Made by a program: the position numbers and the translations under genes
Notes under the pieces: generated by a model
Told to the model about the DNA's origin: nothing
Seen by the model: the letters and a program-made list of their open reading frames with translations, nothing else
Database searches by the model: none
Shown: piece by piece, positions 7,732-15,952 of the stretch
Layout: each line of letters starts with the position of its first letter
How positions within the stretch are numbered: the first letter of the stretch is position 1
Assembly: GCA_023411715.1 (NCBI GenBank)
Contig: JAEYOM010000021.1
Coordinates: 1 to 28,659, forward strand
DNA: 28,659 nucleotides
Source of the DNA: Bacillota bacterium
Lineage (GTDB): Bacteria; Bacillota; Clostridia; Acetivibrionales; DTU013
Direction: 5' to 3'

Positions 7732-8019
7732 GTGGGATTCCCTCAAATATTTAAGGCGCTTTCTGATCCTGCGCGACGGGATATTCTGGTATTACTCAAA
7801 GAGAACGGCAGAATGTCGGCCGGAGACATCGTATCGAAATTCAACCTTACAAATGCCACCGTTTCCTACCACTTGTCCCAATTGAAGCAGGCTGATTTGG
7901 TTTTTGAAACAAAAGTGAAACACTTTGTCTTCTATGAAATCAATATATCCGTCTTTGATGAATTAATGCTCTGGCTATCTCAGTTTAAAGGAGGAAATGA
8001 TAATGAGAAAAAAGATTGA
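7732..8019 (+). CDS. sdpR: ArsR-family repressor of the SdpR type
   Basis: The GTG at 7732 is preferred over the ATG at 7705 because the family begins (M)GxxxxFKALSDPxRR, because AAGGGG sits just upstream, and because 7705 falls inside the operator-like box. The 95-residue product is a winged-helix protein: FKALSDPARRDILVLL, recognition-helix segment NLTNATVSYHLSQLKQADL and the wing VKHFVFYEIN. No metal-binding Cys cluster is present, as expected for SdpR-type rather than metal-sensing ArsR proteins. In Bacillus SdpR autoregulates an operon with SdpI, which binds and sequesters it on the membrane. The overlap of 17 bases with the next gene, also SdpI-like, supports the same circuit here. Confidence 0.88.
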   Translation: MGFPQIFKALSDPARRDILVLLKENGRMSAGDIVSKFNLTNATVSYHLSQLKQADLVFETKVKHFVFYEINISVFDELMLWLSQFKGGNDNEKKD

Positions 8020-8656
8020 CCGATCCCTATGGATCGGCTCCCTGATCTGCCTTTTGCCGATTGTCTTTGGCCTGATTTATTATAACAAGCTGCCCGGGTC
8101 AATGGCTATCCATTTAGATTCAAAAGGGAACCCGAACGGTTATGCTCCAAAGGAATTTGTCATATTTGTATTCCCCGTTCTGATGCTGCTGCTTCATGTT
8201 ATTGTAAATATTTCAGTAACCGGAACAGCTTTAAAAAGCAAGGCCGCAAAGTCTTTGATTACGATTGCGGAATGGATTATTCCGATTGCGGTAATTATCG
8301 TCCAGCCATTGATGATTCTAAAATCTGCAGGAAACAATGTTCCTGTTAATAATGTAATTACCACAGTGGCCGGGCTTATTTTCATACTGAGCGGCAATTA
8401 CTTTCCAAAGAATCGGATGAATCCTAATGTAGGTATGAAATTTCCGTGGCTTCTCCATGATGAGGAAGGCTGGAGAAAAAACCATAAGTTATCCGGCTAT
8501 CTTTGGATTATTGCCGGCTCTTTTCTAATATTCAGCCCATTTGTTAAGATCCCTTTTATTTACATATTTATTGTATTCATTTCTTTAATTGCATTCATTC
8601 CAATCATATACTCGCTTTATTTATATATAAGGCGGAAATCTAATAGTGCTAATTAA
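8003..8656 (+). CDS. sdpI: SdpI-family integral membrane protein (DUF1648 plus SdpI domain)
   Basis: The start at 8003 lies eight bases after AAAGGAGG (7987-7994); the ATG at 7997 would be too close. The 217-residue product has about six membrane helices. Residues ~10-60 match DUF1648 (YYNKLPGSMAIHLDSKGNPN) and the second half carries the SdpI signature (NPNVGMKFPWLLHDEEGWRK then HKLSGYLWI). In Bacillus subtilis SdpI gives immunity to the SDP toxin and controls SdpR. No sdpABC toxin genes are in the window, so this is either an orphan immunity/signal-transduction pair or serves another envelope stress. Confidence 0.9.
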   Translation: MRKKIDRSLWIGSLICLLPIVFGLIYYNKLPGSMAIHLDSKGNPNGYAPKEFVIFVFPVLMLLLHVIVNISVTGTALKSKAAKSLITIAEWIIPIAVIIVQPLMILKSAGNNVPVNNVITTVAGLIFILSGNYFPKNRMNPNVGMKFPWLLHDEEGWRKNHKLSGYLWIIAGSFLIFSPFVKIPFIYIFIVFISLIAFIPIIYSLYLYIRRKSNSAN

Positions 8657-8730
8657 TAGGAGAGTCTGTTATGAAGAATAAGATAATAAGAATATGGCTG
8701 CCCGTGTATCTTTGTAGAAAGGAAGAAAAA

Positions 8731-10641
8731 ATGAAGAAAAAAGCATTATCTTTACTGCTCACACTCGTTCTGGTCATGTCGCTGCTGCCCGCCGGGGCAT
8801 TGGCGGAGGGAGCTGCCGCCCTTGCTGGTACTGCAAAGAACGCCGGTTCAGAGGTGTCTATGCCGTCGTTTAAAGATGTCGCATCCGGCGCATGGTATTT
8901 TGACGCTGTTCAGTACGCGGCGCAAAACGGCCTTATGACAGGCGTGAGCGATAAGAGCTTTGCACCTGATGCAACGATGACCCGCGCGATGCTCTCAACG
9001 GTACTTTACCGTCTCGACGGCTCAAAGAAAACTGATAAATTCGTCAAATTTAACGACGTTGCCACGTCTGCATGGTACTACGACGCAGTCGAATGGGCTG
9101 CGGCGAATGGTATCGACATGGGCTGCAGTGACAGCGTCTTCGGTGCTGACGATAATGTCACACGTCAGCAGATGGCAGTGATATTCCAACGCTACGCAAA
9201 GTACAAGGGCCGCAATACGGATATTACAGCCGATCTTTCTGCCTACACCGACACTTCTGCGGTTGCAGGCTGGGCGCACGGTGCAATAAGCTGGGCGACA
9301 TCCGGCGGCCTGATCACAGGGACAGACAGTTCGACGCTTTTGCCCGAAGGTTTTGCTACGAGAGCACAGGCGGCGACGATTTTAATGCGCTACATAAAAG
9401 GTACAGCATTGGAAAAACACACTTCGGACTATGCATGTCAATTTATAAAAGGTAACTTTAATGATTTCTATGAAGACTGCGACGAACAATTGCAGCGAAA
9501 TAACACCCAAGACAAATTGCTTGAAGGCTGGAATATGATAATACAAGTGACAGGGGCGCCCGGAGAAACCCTTGGCAGTATTTATATCAGGCAAAACGGC
9601 CATGACATTGTGGTCAGTTCCATTGCAGGAACTCTTTATAACATCAGAGTAACTATCTGTTACGGCAATGATGGCAAGCCCACTGATATCTGGACTAACT
9701 GGGTGCCGAAAGATCCGCCTGAGCCGCAATCTACGGATAAATGGGAAGAAGCTGCGGTAAAGGTCGGAGAAAAGGAATTACCAGGAATGCTCACTCGGCC
9801 AAAAGGTATACAGAAGCCGCCTGTAGTGATTATGATACAGGGTTCCGGCCCTTCGGATATGAATGAATCGTTTGGTACCGCTCCTAATCGCCCATTTGAG
9901 GATATTGCCCACGGCCTTGCCGAGCAGGGAGTGGCAACATTAAGATATAATAAGCGTACATACCAATATCCGGCTGGCGGAGGCGACACAATCGAATACG
10001 AAATGCTGGACGACGCGGCTGCTGCTGTAAAACTGCTCTGTAATGATAACCGAGTAGATGCAAATCGCATTTATTTGCTTGGTCATAGCCTCGGCGGGAT
10101 GATGGCGCCTAAGATCACAGCCAGCAATCCTCAATTAAAGGGATTCATTTCAATGGCCGGTTCCTTACGTTTCCTTCGGGACATAGTATTGGATCAGAAC
10201 AAAGCGGCTATTGAGGCGGAAGCTTCACTCACTGAACAACAAAAAGAAGATCTGCTTGCACAGTTCGAACTTGAAAGTGAAAAAACGAAAACCCTGGATG
10301 ACGGTGGCACCGGTTCTATTTCAGGCATGCCCACAAACTATTGGAAAAGCTTTAACGCTATCGACAGCATGGCTATTGTAAAGGGTCTGAATGTCCCTAT
10401 GCTCATTCTGCAAGGCAGCGCCGATTTTCAAGTCTACCCGGACAAAGATTACAAACTTTGGCAGAGTACGCTGGAAGGACGTAATAATGTTACCTTTAAA
10501 CTCTACGACGGCCTAAGCCACCAGTTCATGCCGGATCAGATTCCTGCAAATGGCGCGCCGGATATTTCAGTCTATAACGCTCCAAACCATGTTGAAAGGC
10601 AAGTGATTGCGGACATTGCTGCATGGGTTAACAAGCAGTAA
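8731..10641 (+). CDS. SLH-anchored exported alpha/beta hydrolase (3 SLH, DUF3887-like, hydrolase)
   Basis: The start at 8731 (GAAAGGAAG upstream) gives a normal signal peptide (MKKKALSLLLTLVLVMSLLP...ALA). An in-frame ATG at 8671, with its own AGGAGAG, would add 20 residues before it and is less likely. Three S-layer homology domains at residues ~45-97, 105-160 and 170-223 should hold the protein to secondary cell-wall polymer. Residues ~227-325 resemble DUF3887 (FIKGNFNDFYEDCDEQLQ). The C-terminal ~300 residues form an alpha/beta hydrolase with nucleophile motif GHSLGG (Ser453), probable acid Asp565 (GSADFQ) and His597 (GLSHQF). An esterase or peptidase-like role outside the cell is inferred; substrate unknown. 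A strong terminator follows. Confidence 0.85.
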   Translation: MKKKALSLLLTLVLVMSLLPAGALAEGAAALAGTAKNAGSEVSMPSFKDVASGAWYFDAVQYAAQNGLMTGVSDKSFAPDATMTRAMLSTVLYRLDGSKKTDKFVKFNDVATSAWYYDAVEWAAANGIDMGCSDSVFGADDNVTRQQMAVIFQRYAKYKGRNTDITADLSAYTDTSAVAGWAHGAISWATSGGLITGTDSSTLLPEGFATRAQAATILMRYIKGTALEKHTSDYACQFIKGNFNDFYEDCDEQLQRNNTQDKLLEGWNMIIQVTGAPGETLGSIYIRQNGHDIVVSSIAGTLYNIRVTICYGNDGKPTDIWTNWVPKDPPEPQSTDKWEEAAVKVGEKELPGMLTRPKGIQKPPVVIMIQGSGPSDMNESFGTAPNRPFEDIAHGLAEQGVATLRYNKRTYQYPAGGGDTIEYEMLDDAAAAVKLLCNDNRVDANRIYLLGHSLGGMMAPKITASNPQLKGFISMAGSLRFLRDIVLDQNKAAIEAEASLTEQQKEDLLAQFELESEKTKTLDDGGTGSISGMPTNYWKSFNAIDSMAIVKGLNVPMLILQGSADFQVYPDKDYKLWQSTLEGRNNVTFKLYDGLSHQFMPDQIPANGAPDISVYNAPNHVERQVIADIAAWVNKQ

Positions 10642-10707
10642 GGGGTTAAGAATAAGGGTTTGTGCCTGCTCGGGCGTAAGATTCTCGGGATGTATCAGGA
10701 AGCAAGG

Positions 10708-10751
10708 AAAGCACATGATGGGTTTATGTTATACCCACCATGTGCTTTTTT
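10708..10751 (+). terminator. Strong rho-independent terminator
   Basis: A 16-base stem (AAAGCACATGATGGGT at 10708-10723 against ACCCACCATGTGCTTT) with one mismatch and a nine-base loop ends in a run of T at 10746-10751. It closes the SLH-hydrolase transcript. The A-rich left side means it could also act on the opposite strand. Confidence 0.85.
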
Positions 10752-10943
10752 ACGGACAAAATTTTCTCAAGTTACAATCAATAATCAAAAAATCGGAACA
10801 CAGATTTAGCAAAGATGCTGCTCAACCTTTTCAGCCGGATAACACTCCAAAATCGGTCGTTAGTGTCAGGAAGAAAGCCATTTTAGGCGAATATAAGAAA
10901 GATATCTGCCCAAGTCTGCTCTACAGCTTTGGCTGTATACAAA
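10752..10943. other. Non-coding gap with a small hairpin
   Basis: No convincing gene is seen. A six-base-pair hairpin (TACAGC-TTTG-GCTGTA, 10922-10937) lies close to the 3' end of the minus-strand MFS gene but lacks a T-run on that strand. An open frame crossing 10607-10954 has no family resemblance and starts inside the hydrolase gene. Confidence 0.4.
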
Positions 10944-12155
10944 CTAATTTTTAACAGTTTTATATTTTAGGAAAGATATTCCTTTTTTCTCATAGATAGT
11001 GAAAATTACGATCGCTAATAGCAATAATGCAGCTACACAAGTGAACATCGTTTCATAGCCGAACAAATCGGAGATTTTTCCGCCAATGATCGGGCCAAGG
11101 CCCTGTCCGATATCGGCGCCGATAAAAAATGTACTCGTTGCGACCCCGACTTTGGCCGGAGAGACTTTTTTTATACAGGCGGACTGCAGTGAAATTTGGC
11201 CGCCGCCCTGTCCTATGGCCTTAAGCGCCGCAGCGACCATCATTAGAGCAAATACCTGAGTGTAGCCTGCAATTAACATAGATACCGCACTGAACAACAG
11301 AGATATATTGACTATAATAATAAGCTTTGTTTTGTCTGCGACCTTGCCGATGGTAAGCCTCATCAGGAACAATACGACCGCATTGACCGAAAAAAAGTAG
11401 GATATATTTGCCATAGAGCGATTCTGGCCTACAAGAACGAGGAAAGAATTGACGATCCCGTTTCCAAGGGAAAACAGACCTCCAATAAGCGCGTAAACAA
11501 TACATTCCTTTGCTATTAGACTACCAAAGGTTAATTTCTCATGCTTTTTACCTTCTTCCATATTTTTGTTAACTATTGGGGCGGCATCATATTTAAAGCA
11601 CAAAACGAGGATGAATGCCGCTAGAAATGTAAGAAGGGAAATTATAACAAACAGTGTATCATAGCCGTATAAATCCTTTATGTAGATACCGATACTTGGT
11701 CCGACGACCTGCGCCATAACCTGGCCCAGCCCGAAATAGCCCAGGCCCTGGCCCATGTTCTCATCCGGGATATATTCGCTGACGAGCGCGAGATTGGCAG
11801 TTCCGCTGACTCCGAACGCAAGCCCATGGATGATCCTCATGATAAAAAACGTGCCTATATTTGGAGCAATCACATATCCTAACATGGCGACGCCTATTAA
11901 AAGCGTGGATATCACACACATGGTCTTTTTGTTAAATACGTCTGTCGCGTATCCGCTGAAGGGCCGGCTTAATAATGCCGAAATGGAGAATATTCCGGCG
12001 ACGGTCCCCGCCATGGTTAGTTTCGAGCCAAGTTCTACAGCATACGAGGATACAAGCGTCATTATCATGTTGTATCCGAAGGAAGTAATGAGGCTTATTA
12101 AAATAAGCAAGATAAAACTCTTGTTAAGAAGCTTTTCTGGTTTTTTATAGTTCAA
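10944..12155 (-). CDS. Major facilitator superfamily transporter
   Basis: 403 residues starting at TTG (12155-12153), with AGGGGGA eight bases upstream on the minus strand. Twelve hydrophobic segments are apparent. The MFS loop 2-3 motif appears as RPFSGYATDVFNKK and the partner-helix motif GxxxGPxxGxxI as GQVMAQVVGPSIGIYI, with a repeat in the second half (GADIGQGLGPIIGGKISD). This is typical of 12-TM drug/sugar-efflux-like carriers of Bacillota. The substrate is not recognisable. It diverges from a LacI regulator gene over a shared 300-base control region that includes CTAAAACG-type boxes. It may export a product, or import a substrate, of the neighbouring catabolic locus. Confidence 0.88.
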   Translation of the reverse strand: MNYKKPEKLLNKSFILLILISLITSFGYNMIMTLVSSYAVELGSKLTMAGTVAGIFSISALLSRPFSGYATDVFNKKTMCVISTLLIGVAMLGYVIAPNIGTFFIMRIIHGLAFGVSGTANLALVSEYIPDENMGQGLGYFGLGQVMAQVVGPSIGIYIKDLYGYDTLFVIISLLTFLAAFILVLCFKYDAAPIVNKNMEEGKKHEKLTFGSLIAKECIVYALIGGLFSLGNGIVNSFLVLVGQNRSMANISYFFSVNAVVLFLMRLTIGKVADKTKLIIIVNISLLFSAVSMLIAGYTQVFALMMVAAALKAIGQGGGQISLQSACIKKVSPAKVGVATSTFFIGADIGQGLGPIIGGKISDLFGYETMFTCVAALLLLAIVIFTIYEKKGISFLKYKTVKN

Positions 12156-12178
12156 TCCGAATGTCCCCCTGTTTATTA

Positions 12179-12208
12179 TGCTAAATAAGCGCTATCGTTT
12201 TAGTAGCA
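12179..12208 (-). promoter_or_regulatory. LacI-type operator candidate in the MFS leader
   Basis: On the minus strand the sequence reads TGCTACTAAAACGATAGCGC and then runs on to TTTAGCA. It contains the CTAAAACGAT core (12194-12203) shared with the boxes upstream of the chemoreceptor, and TGCTA/TAGCA ends that face each other. It lies about 50 bases downstream of the predicted MFS transcription start, a position where a bound repressor would block elongation. Confidence 0.45.
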
Positions 12209-12261
12209 CTTCAAAAAAAATTCCCTTACTCGGGGATGCTGAAATTATTGTCTGCTTTATA

Positions 12262-12290
12262 ATAATAATACCTCTTAATTGATTAGTCAA
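12262..12290 (-). promoter_or_regulatory. Sigma-A promoter of the MFS gene
   Basis: Read on the minus strand, TTGACT (12290-12285) and TATTAT (12267-12262) are separated by 17 bases. Transcription would start near 12255 and give a leader of about 100 bases containing the operator candidate. Confidence 0.55.
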
Positions 12291-12372
12291 CTTATTTATT
12301 TGCTGCAGCCATAAGATTTATTTTCCTCCAGCCATAAGAGTGATTTTTTATCATCGATTTAATTTAAGGATA

Positions 12373-12400
12373 TTGACGCAAATTGAAAATGTAGTAAAAT
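12373..12400 (+). promoter_or_regulatory. Sigma-A promoter of the first LacI gene
   Basis: TTGACG (12373-12378), a 16-base spacer and TAAAAT (12395-12400) lie 55 bases before the start codon. Confidence 0.65.
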
Positions 12401-12410
12401 TAGAAAGGGA

Positions 12411-12430
12411 TTTAGCAATTAATTTAGCAT
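12411..12430 (+). promoter_or_regulatory. Candidate autoregulatory operator of the first LacI gene
   Basis: TTTAGCAATTAATTTAGCAT contains two TTTAGCA half-sites in tandem directly after the -10 element, where a repressor would cover the transcription start. The same GCTAAA half-site forms the palindromes flanking the ABC operon promoter downstream of this gene. Confidence 0.45.
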
Positions 12431-12454
12431 ACTCAAAGTGAGAGGAGGCATTTA

Positions 12455-13489
12455 ATGGAAAAATCATCATCTTCGGTTCAAATAAAACAAATTGCCGAAC
12501 AGCTAGGTCTATCTCAGAGCACAGTATCTATAGTCCTCAACGGGCGCGGCGACAAAATGCGGATTTCCAAATCTACACAGGAAAGAGTTCTGGTGGCTGC
12601 CAAAGATATGAATTACCAGCCGAACATATACGCAAGAAGGCTTAGAAGGGCAGGAGAGAAGCAGTCAGGTCAGATTATAGTTATTTTTTGGAACTCAAAA
12701 TATGCCGACGACTCTATGGGAAAATTTTTCAAGGGAGCCTCGGCTACCATTGAGAAAAACAATTATAATATTGAGTTTAGCGTTCAGCTTTTTGATGAAG
12801 ACCACCTCTGTAAATTCAGACATTTGATGACTTCTCAGAAATATAACGGCATGATTGTCTGCGGCCCAAGCGATAAGGACCTTGAATTTCTGGTGAATGA
12901 GACATTCGATGTGCCGCTTGTTTTGTCCAACAGAAGCAGTGACAAGTACAGCGGGATATATACAGACAATTTTGAAACGGGCAGGCATTGTGCAAAACTA
13001 TTTGCTGATAAGGGACATAAAAGAGCGGGAATAATCGGAATATCCCAAAAAAGCGGCGGCGCAACAATCAGAAGATTCGGCTTTATCAGCGAATGTGAGC
13101 GGCTTGGGGTCGAAATAAGAGACGAATGGATAACCCAATCTGAAAATTACGATATAACCGGGGGATATAAATGTGCGCAGAAAATAATTGAATGCCGGGA
13201 CTTGCCTACGGGACTTTTCATATTGTCGGATTTGCAGGCAATCGGCGCCATGATAGCTTTCAAGGATCACCGTATTAGGGTGCCGGAGGATATAGAAGTA
13301 CTTGTTTTCGGGAGTAACGAGATGTTTGAAATGATGTCGCCTTCTATTTCTACAGTGGTTATTTCAAGGGAGAAAATGGCGGAAAGCGCTGTAAACTTGC
13401 TTATGACAAAGATAGAGAATAATATTGAAGATCCTATCAGCAGTGTGATGGTACCGGAGTATAAATTCAGAGATAGTTTTAAAGTATGA
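12455..13489 (+). CDS. LacI-family transcriptional regulator (first)
   Basis: 344 residues with GAGGAGG eight bases before the ATG. The N-terminal helix-turn-helix (residues ~8-30, QIKQIAEQLGLSQSTVSIVL) and hinge (NYQPNIYARRLRR) are typical of LacI/GalR DNA-binding domains. The rest is a periplasmic-binding-protein-like effector domain (TDNFETGRHCAKLFADKGHK; PEDIEVLVFGSNE). It probably binds an imported sugar or sugar derivative. It lies directly upstream of a solute-binding protein and two permeases and diverges from an MFS gene, the usual position for a local regulator. GCTAAA-type boxes occur at its own promoter and at the next promoter. Confidence 0.93.
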   Translation: MEKSSSSVQIKQIAEQLGLSQSTVSIVLNGRGDKMRISKSTQERVLVAAKDMNYQPNIYARRLRRAGEKQSGQIIVIFWNSKYADDSMGKFFKGASATIEKNNYNIEFSVQLFDEDHLCKFRHLMTSQKYNGMIVCGPSDKDLEFLVNETFDVPLVLSNRSSDKYSGIYTDNFETGRHCAKLFADKGHKRAGIIGISQKSGGATIRRFGFISECERLGVEIRDEWITQSENYDITGGYKCAQKIIECRDLPTGLFILSDLQAIGAMIAFKDHRIRVPEDIEVLVFGSNEMFEMMSPSISTVVISREKMAESAVNLLMTKIENNIEDPISSVMVPEYKFRDSFKV

Positions 13490-13493
13490 TCCA

Positions 13494-13505
13494 GCTAAAT
13501 TTAGC
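13494..13505 (+). promoter_or_regulatory. Palindromic operator candidate upstream of the ABC operon
   Basis: GCTAAATTTAGC is a perfect 12-base palindrome four bases after the LacI stop codon and 24 bases before the -35 element. Together with the box at 13561 it brackets the promoter, allowing looping or double-site repression. Confidence 0.5.
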
Positions 13506-13528
13506 AGAATAAACCAGCTTTTTGTCTA

Positions 13529-13557
13529 TTGACAATAGTTTCTATGTAGGGTACAAT
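13529..13557 (+). promoter_or_regulatory. Sigma-A promoter of the ABC importer and hydrolase operon
   Basis: TTGACA (13529-13534) and TACAAT (13552-13557) are separated by the optimal 17 bases. Transcription would begin around 13564, inside the operator candidate. No other strong promoter was found before 24535, so it may drive all nine genes that follow. Confidence 0.82.
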
Positions 13558-13560
13558 GAC

Positions 13561-13582
13561 TTTGCTAAAACAAAGTAGCAAA
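13561..13582 (+). promoter_or_regulatory. LacI-type operator overlapping the ABC operon start site
   Basis: TTTGCTA at 13561-13567 and TAGCAAA at 13576-13582 form a 7+7 inverted repeat around eight bases, three bases after the -10 element. The GCTAAAAC core recurs at 25888, 25909 and 27343. A repressor here would directly block initiation. Confidence 0.6.
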
Positions 13583-13603
13583 ATAAAGGGAGGTCAACAT
13601 TCT

Positions 13604-14941
13604 ATGAAGAAACTTCTGGCAATCATCCTGGCTGTATCATTATGTATTTCTATTGCAGGCTGTTCAGGCAGCAACAATAACAGCAGTGAAAACAGCAGCG
13701 CAGTTTCCTCTTCTTCCGGGGATTCAACGACCAGTGCACCTGCGGATACTGTAAAAAGCGAACCTATAACGATTAGCTTTTGGAACGGCTTTACAGGACC
13801 CGATGGGGAAATCCTGACGGAATACGTTGATAAATTCAACGAAACAAATCCTTACGGTATTACAATCGAGATGGATATCAACGCTCAATTCCTGCAGAAG
13901 ATAGCTGCGGCATTTGCCGGAGGTCAGGCTCCTGACATGATTCTTGGACCAAGTTCGTTCAAGGATACCTATCCCGATTATCTTGCAGATATGAACGAGG
14001 TATTTACAGCCACCAGTCTTAAAAAGGAAGACTTCAGCGGTGACTACATCGATAATTGCACTGCAGGCAGCAAGCTTTGTGTCTTACCGTATCAGGTTAC
14101 AGGACGTTACATGTACTGGAACAAGGATCTCTTCAAGGCTGCAGGACTCGACCCCGAAAAGGGACCGGCGACATATGAGGAATGGGCCCAGTTTGCATCC
14201 AAGATAACAAATAAAGATAAAAACATTTACGGTTCCGGCGTGCCATACAGCCAGGTCTTCACGACTGTACACATTCTTCAGAGGATGGGCGGACTGTTTG
14301 TCGACTATGACAGCAACAATAAGCTTACTCCCAGATTCAAGGATAATGAAGGTTATGCAAAATTCCTCAACTGGCTTAGCGGTATGGTAAAGTCAAAGGA
14401 CAATCCGCTTGAAAAAGATACCGATTCCATGATGAAGGCAGGTCAGTTAGGTATTACTGCCAGTGGTGCGTACCTCAGCCCCGCACTTGACGCTGCAGGT
14501 ATAAATTATGGTGTCGCACAATTGCCTTATGACGAGGCGGGTCCTATGAACCCATGTTCAATAGCCGGGTTAGCCGTAACGTCTTCCGCCAGCCCTGAAG
14601 CAAAGCAGGCAGCCTTCAGATTTGTCGAATGGTGGTTCAAAGGCGATAAAAACACCGAGACTTCCGGTATACTCAACTGGTCTCTGACAAATGGCTACCC
14701 CTCGTTCTATACTCCCGCAATCAACGATGCCGATTACCAGGCGTCACCCAAGCTGGCTGCAATGACATGCACTGATGCAAATGCAGCTTCGACATACCTA
14801 GCTCCGAAGGAATTTGTAAAGACATTTGAACTTGCCAATGAAGTAATAGAAATTATGATCGAATCCGTTGTAACCGGCGGAAAGGATGTCAACCAGGCTC
14901 TTAATGAAGCACAGACGAAAACTGAGAGCTATCTGAAGTAA
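13604..14941 (+). CDS. ABC transporter solute-binding lipoprotein, family 1
   Basis: The start at 13604 follows AAGGGAGG; the in-frame ATG at 13556 lies within the promoter. The 445-residue protein has a lipoprotein signal (MKKLLAIILAVSLCISIAGC, lipobox IAGC) and a Ser/Asn-rich linker. A family-1 binding domain follows: ITISFWNGFTGPDGEILTEY, then FAGGQAPDMILGP and the WFKGDKNTETSG segment. Family members usually bind mono- or oligosaccharides or glycosides. It is followed by a stable hairpin and two permease genes; no ATPase gene is present, so a shared MsmK/UgpC-like ATPase encoded elsewhere is likely needed. Substrate specificity cannot be read from the sequence; the downstream esterases suggest an acylated sugar. 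Confidence 0.93.
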   Translation: MKKLLAIILAVSLCISIAGCSGSNNNSSENSSAVSSSSGDSTTSAPADTVKSEPITISFWNGFTGPDGEILTEYVDKFNETNPYGITIEMDINAQFLQKIAAAFAGGQAPDMILGPSSFKDTYPDYLADMNEVFTATSLKKEDFSGDYIDNCTAGSKLCVLPYQVTGRYMYWNKDLFKAAGLDPEKGPATYEEWAQFASKITNKDKNIYGSGVPYSQVFTTVHILQRMGGLFVDYDSNNKLTPRFKDNEGYAKFLNWLSGMVKSKDNPLEKDTDSMMKAGQLGITASGAYLSPALDAAGINYGVAQLPYDEAGPMNPCSIAGLAVTSSASPEAKQAAFRFVEWWFKGDKNTETSGILNWSLTNGYPSFYTPAINDADYQASPKLAAMTCTDANAASTYLAPKEFVKTFELANEVIEIMIESVVTGGKDVNQALNEAQTKTESYLK

Positions 14942-14984
14942 ACGGTGAGTTTTGATCCGTAAGGTTTCATATGACTTTGAACTC

Positions 14985-15017
14985 ACGGGGGCTCGGAGTA
15001 AATCCTCCGGCCCCCGT
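14985..15017 (+). terminator. GC-rich hairpin between binding-protein and permease genes (attenuator or mRNA stabiliser)
   Basis: CGGGGGCTCGGAG pairs with CTCCGGCCCCCG around a TAAAT loop, with one bulge, followed by TTGGTTTT. Such elements often partially stop transcription or protect the upstream message, which gives more binding protein than permease. There is no long T-run, so partial readthrough is expected. Confidence 0.6.
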
Positions 15018-15045
15018 TGGTTTTATCATTTTGTGGAGGTCGCTT

Positions 15046-15936
15046 ATGATAAAGGCTAAGAATCAGCGCTTAAATATAACCTTTGCGCCATATTTATTTA
15101 TTGCGCCGGTTATAATTTTGCTGTTTGTTTTCAACATATTGCCGCTGCTGTCGGCATTTGTCATCAGCAGTTTTGATATTTCTACTTCATTCAATAATGC
15201 CAAATTCCTCGGGCTCGGAAATTTTACGGAAGTACTTGGTGATGCTCGTTTTTGGAACAGTCTTAAGGTCACGCTTAAATGGACGGTAATAGAGGTGCCC
15301 CTGCAGGTCATTCTTGCACTTATCCTATCCACGCTGCTTACTGAAAACACTCTGTCCAACAAAATATTCCGATCCGTATTTTTTCTCCCGATAATCTGTT
15401 CGGCGACAGTTACCAGTATAATGTGGAAGATGATACTGCATTCCAATGTAGGTTATGTCACTTATCTTCTGAAAATACTTGGTATTGGCAGCTTTAATTT
15501 TATGAATTCGCCTGGATTGACATTTTATGTTATATTGTTCATGTCGATCTGGAAAACATTTGGCATATCAACTATTATTTTTGTAGGTGCAATGCAGAAT
15601 GTACCGAAGAGCTTGTATGAAGCTGCTGAAATAGATAGCGCAGGCAAGCTTCGACAGTTCTTTGACGTGACTCTCCCAGGAATAGCGCCGACAATGTGGT
15701 TTATAATCATGACGAGGCTGATAAGCTCATTCCAGGTATTCGATATCGTATATACGACAACAGGCGGCGGCCCGAACTTTTCTACCGAAACGCTTGTATC
15801 ATTCATTTATACAAGGGCTTTTGATGTGAACAGGATGGGTTATGCATCTGCAGCATCAGTTTGTCTGTTTGTCATAATCCTTGTAATAACAATTATCCTG
15901 TATTCAAGAATGCTGAAACAGGAAAAGGAACTCTAG
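15046..15936 (+). CDS. ABC sugar permease, MalF/UgpA type
   Basis: The start at 15046 follows GGAGGT; the in-frame ATG at 14971 would begin before the upstream hairpin. The 296-residue product has about six membrane helices. It shows the inner-membrane permease signature (EAA loop: EAAEIDSAGKLRQFFDVTLP) that docks the ATPase, and the usual C-terminal TTGGGP segment (residues after VFDIVYT). It pairs with the next gene to form the translocation pore for the family-1 binding protein. Confidence 0.92.
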   Translation: MIKAKNQRLNITFAPYLFIAPVIILLFVFNILPLLSAFVISSFDISTSFNNAKFLGLGNFTEVLGDARFWNSLKVTLKWTVIEVPLQVILALILSTLLTENTLSNKIFRSVFFLPIICSATVTSIMWKMILHSNVGYVTYLLKILGIGSFNFMNSPGLTFYVILFMSIWKTFGISTIIFVGAMQNVPKSLYEAAEIDSAGKLRQFFDVTLPGIAPTMWFIIMTRLISSFQVFDIVYTTTGGGPNFSTETLVSFIYTRAFDVNRMGYASAASVCLFVIILVITIILYSRMLKQEKEL

Positions 15937-15952
15937 TGAGGAGGCCAAGATT

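Noticed and set aside
10607..10954. Plus-strand open frame of 115 codons after the SLH-hydrolase gene
   Set aside because: It starts inside the hydrolase gene, runs through a clear terminator hairpin, has no ribosome site and no recognisable family pattern.
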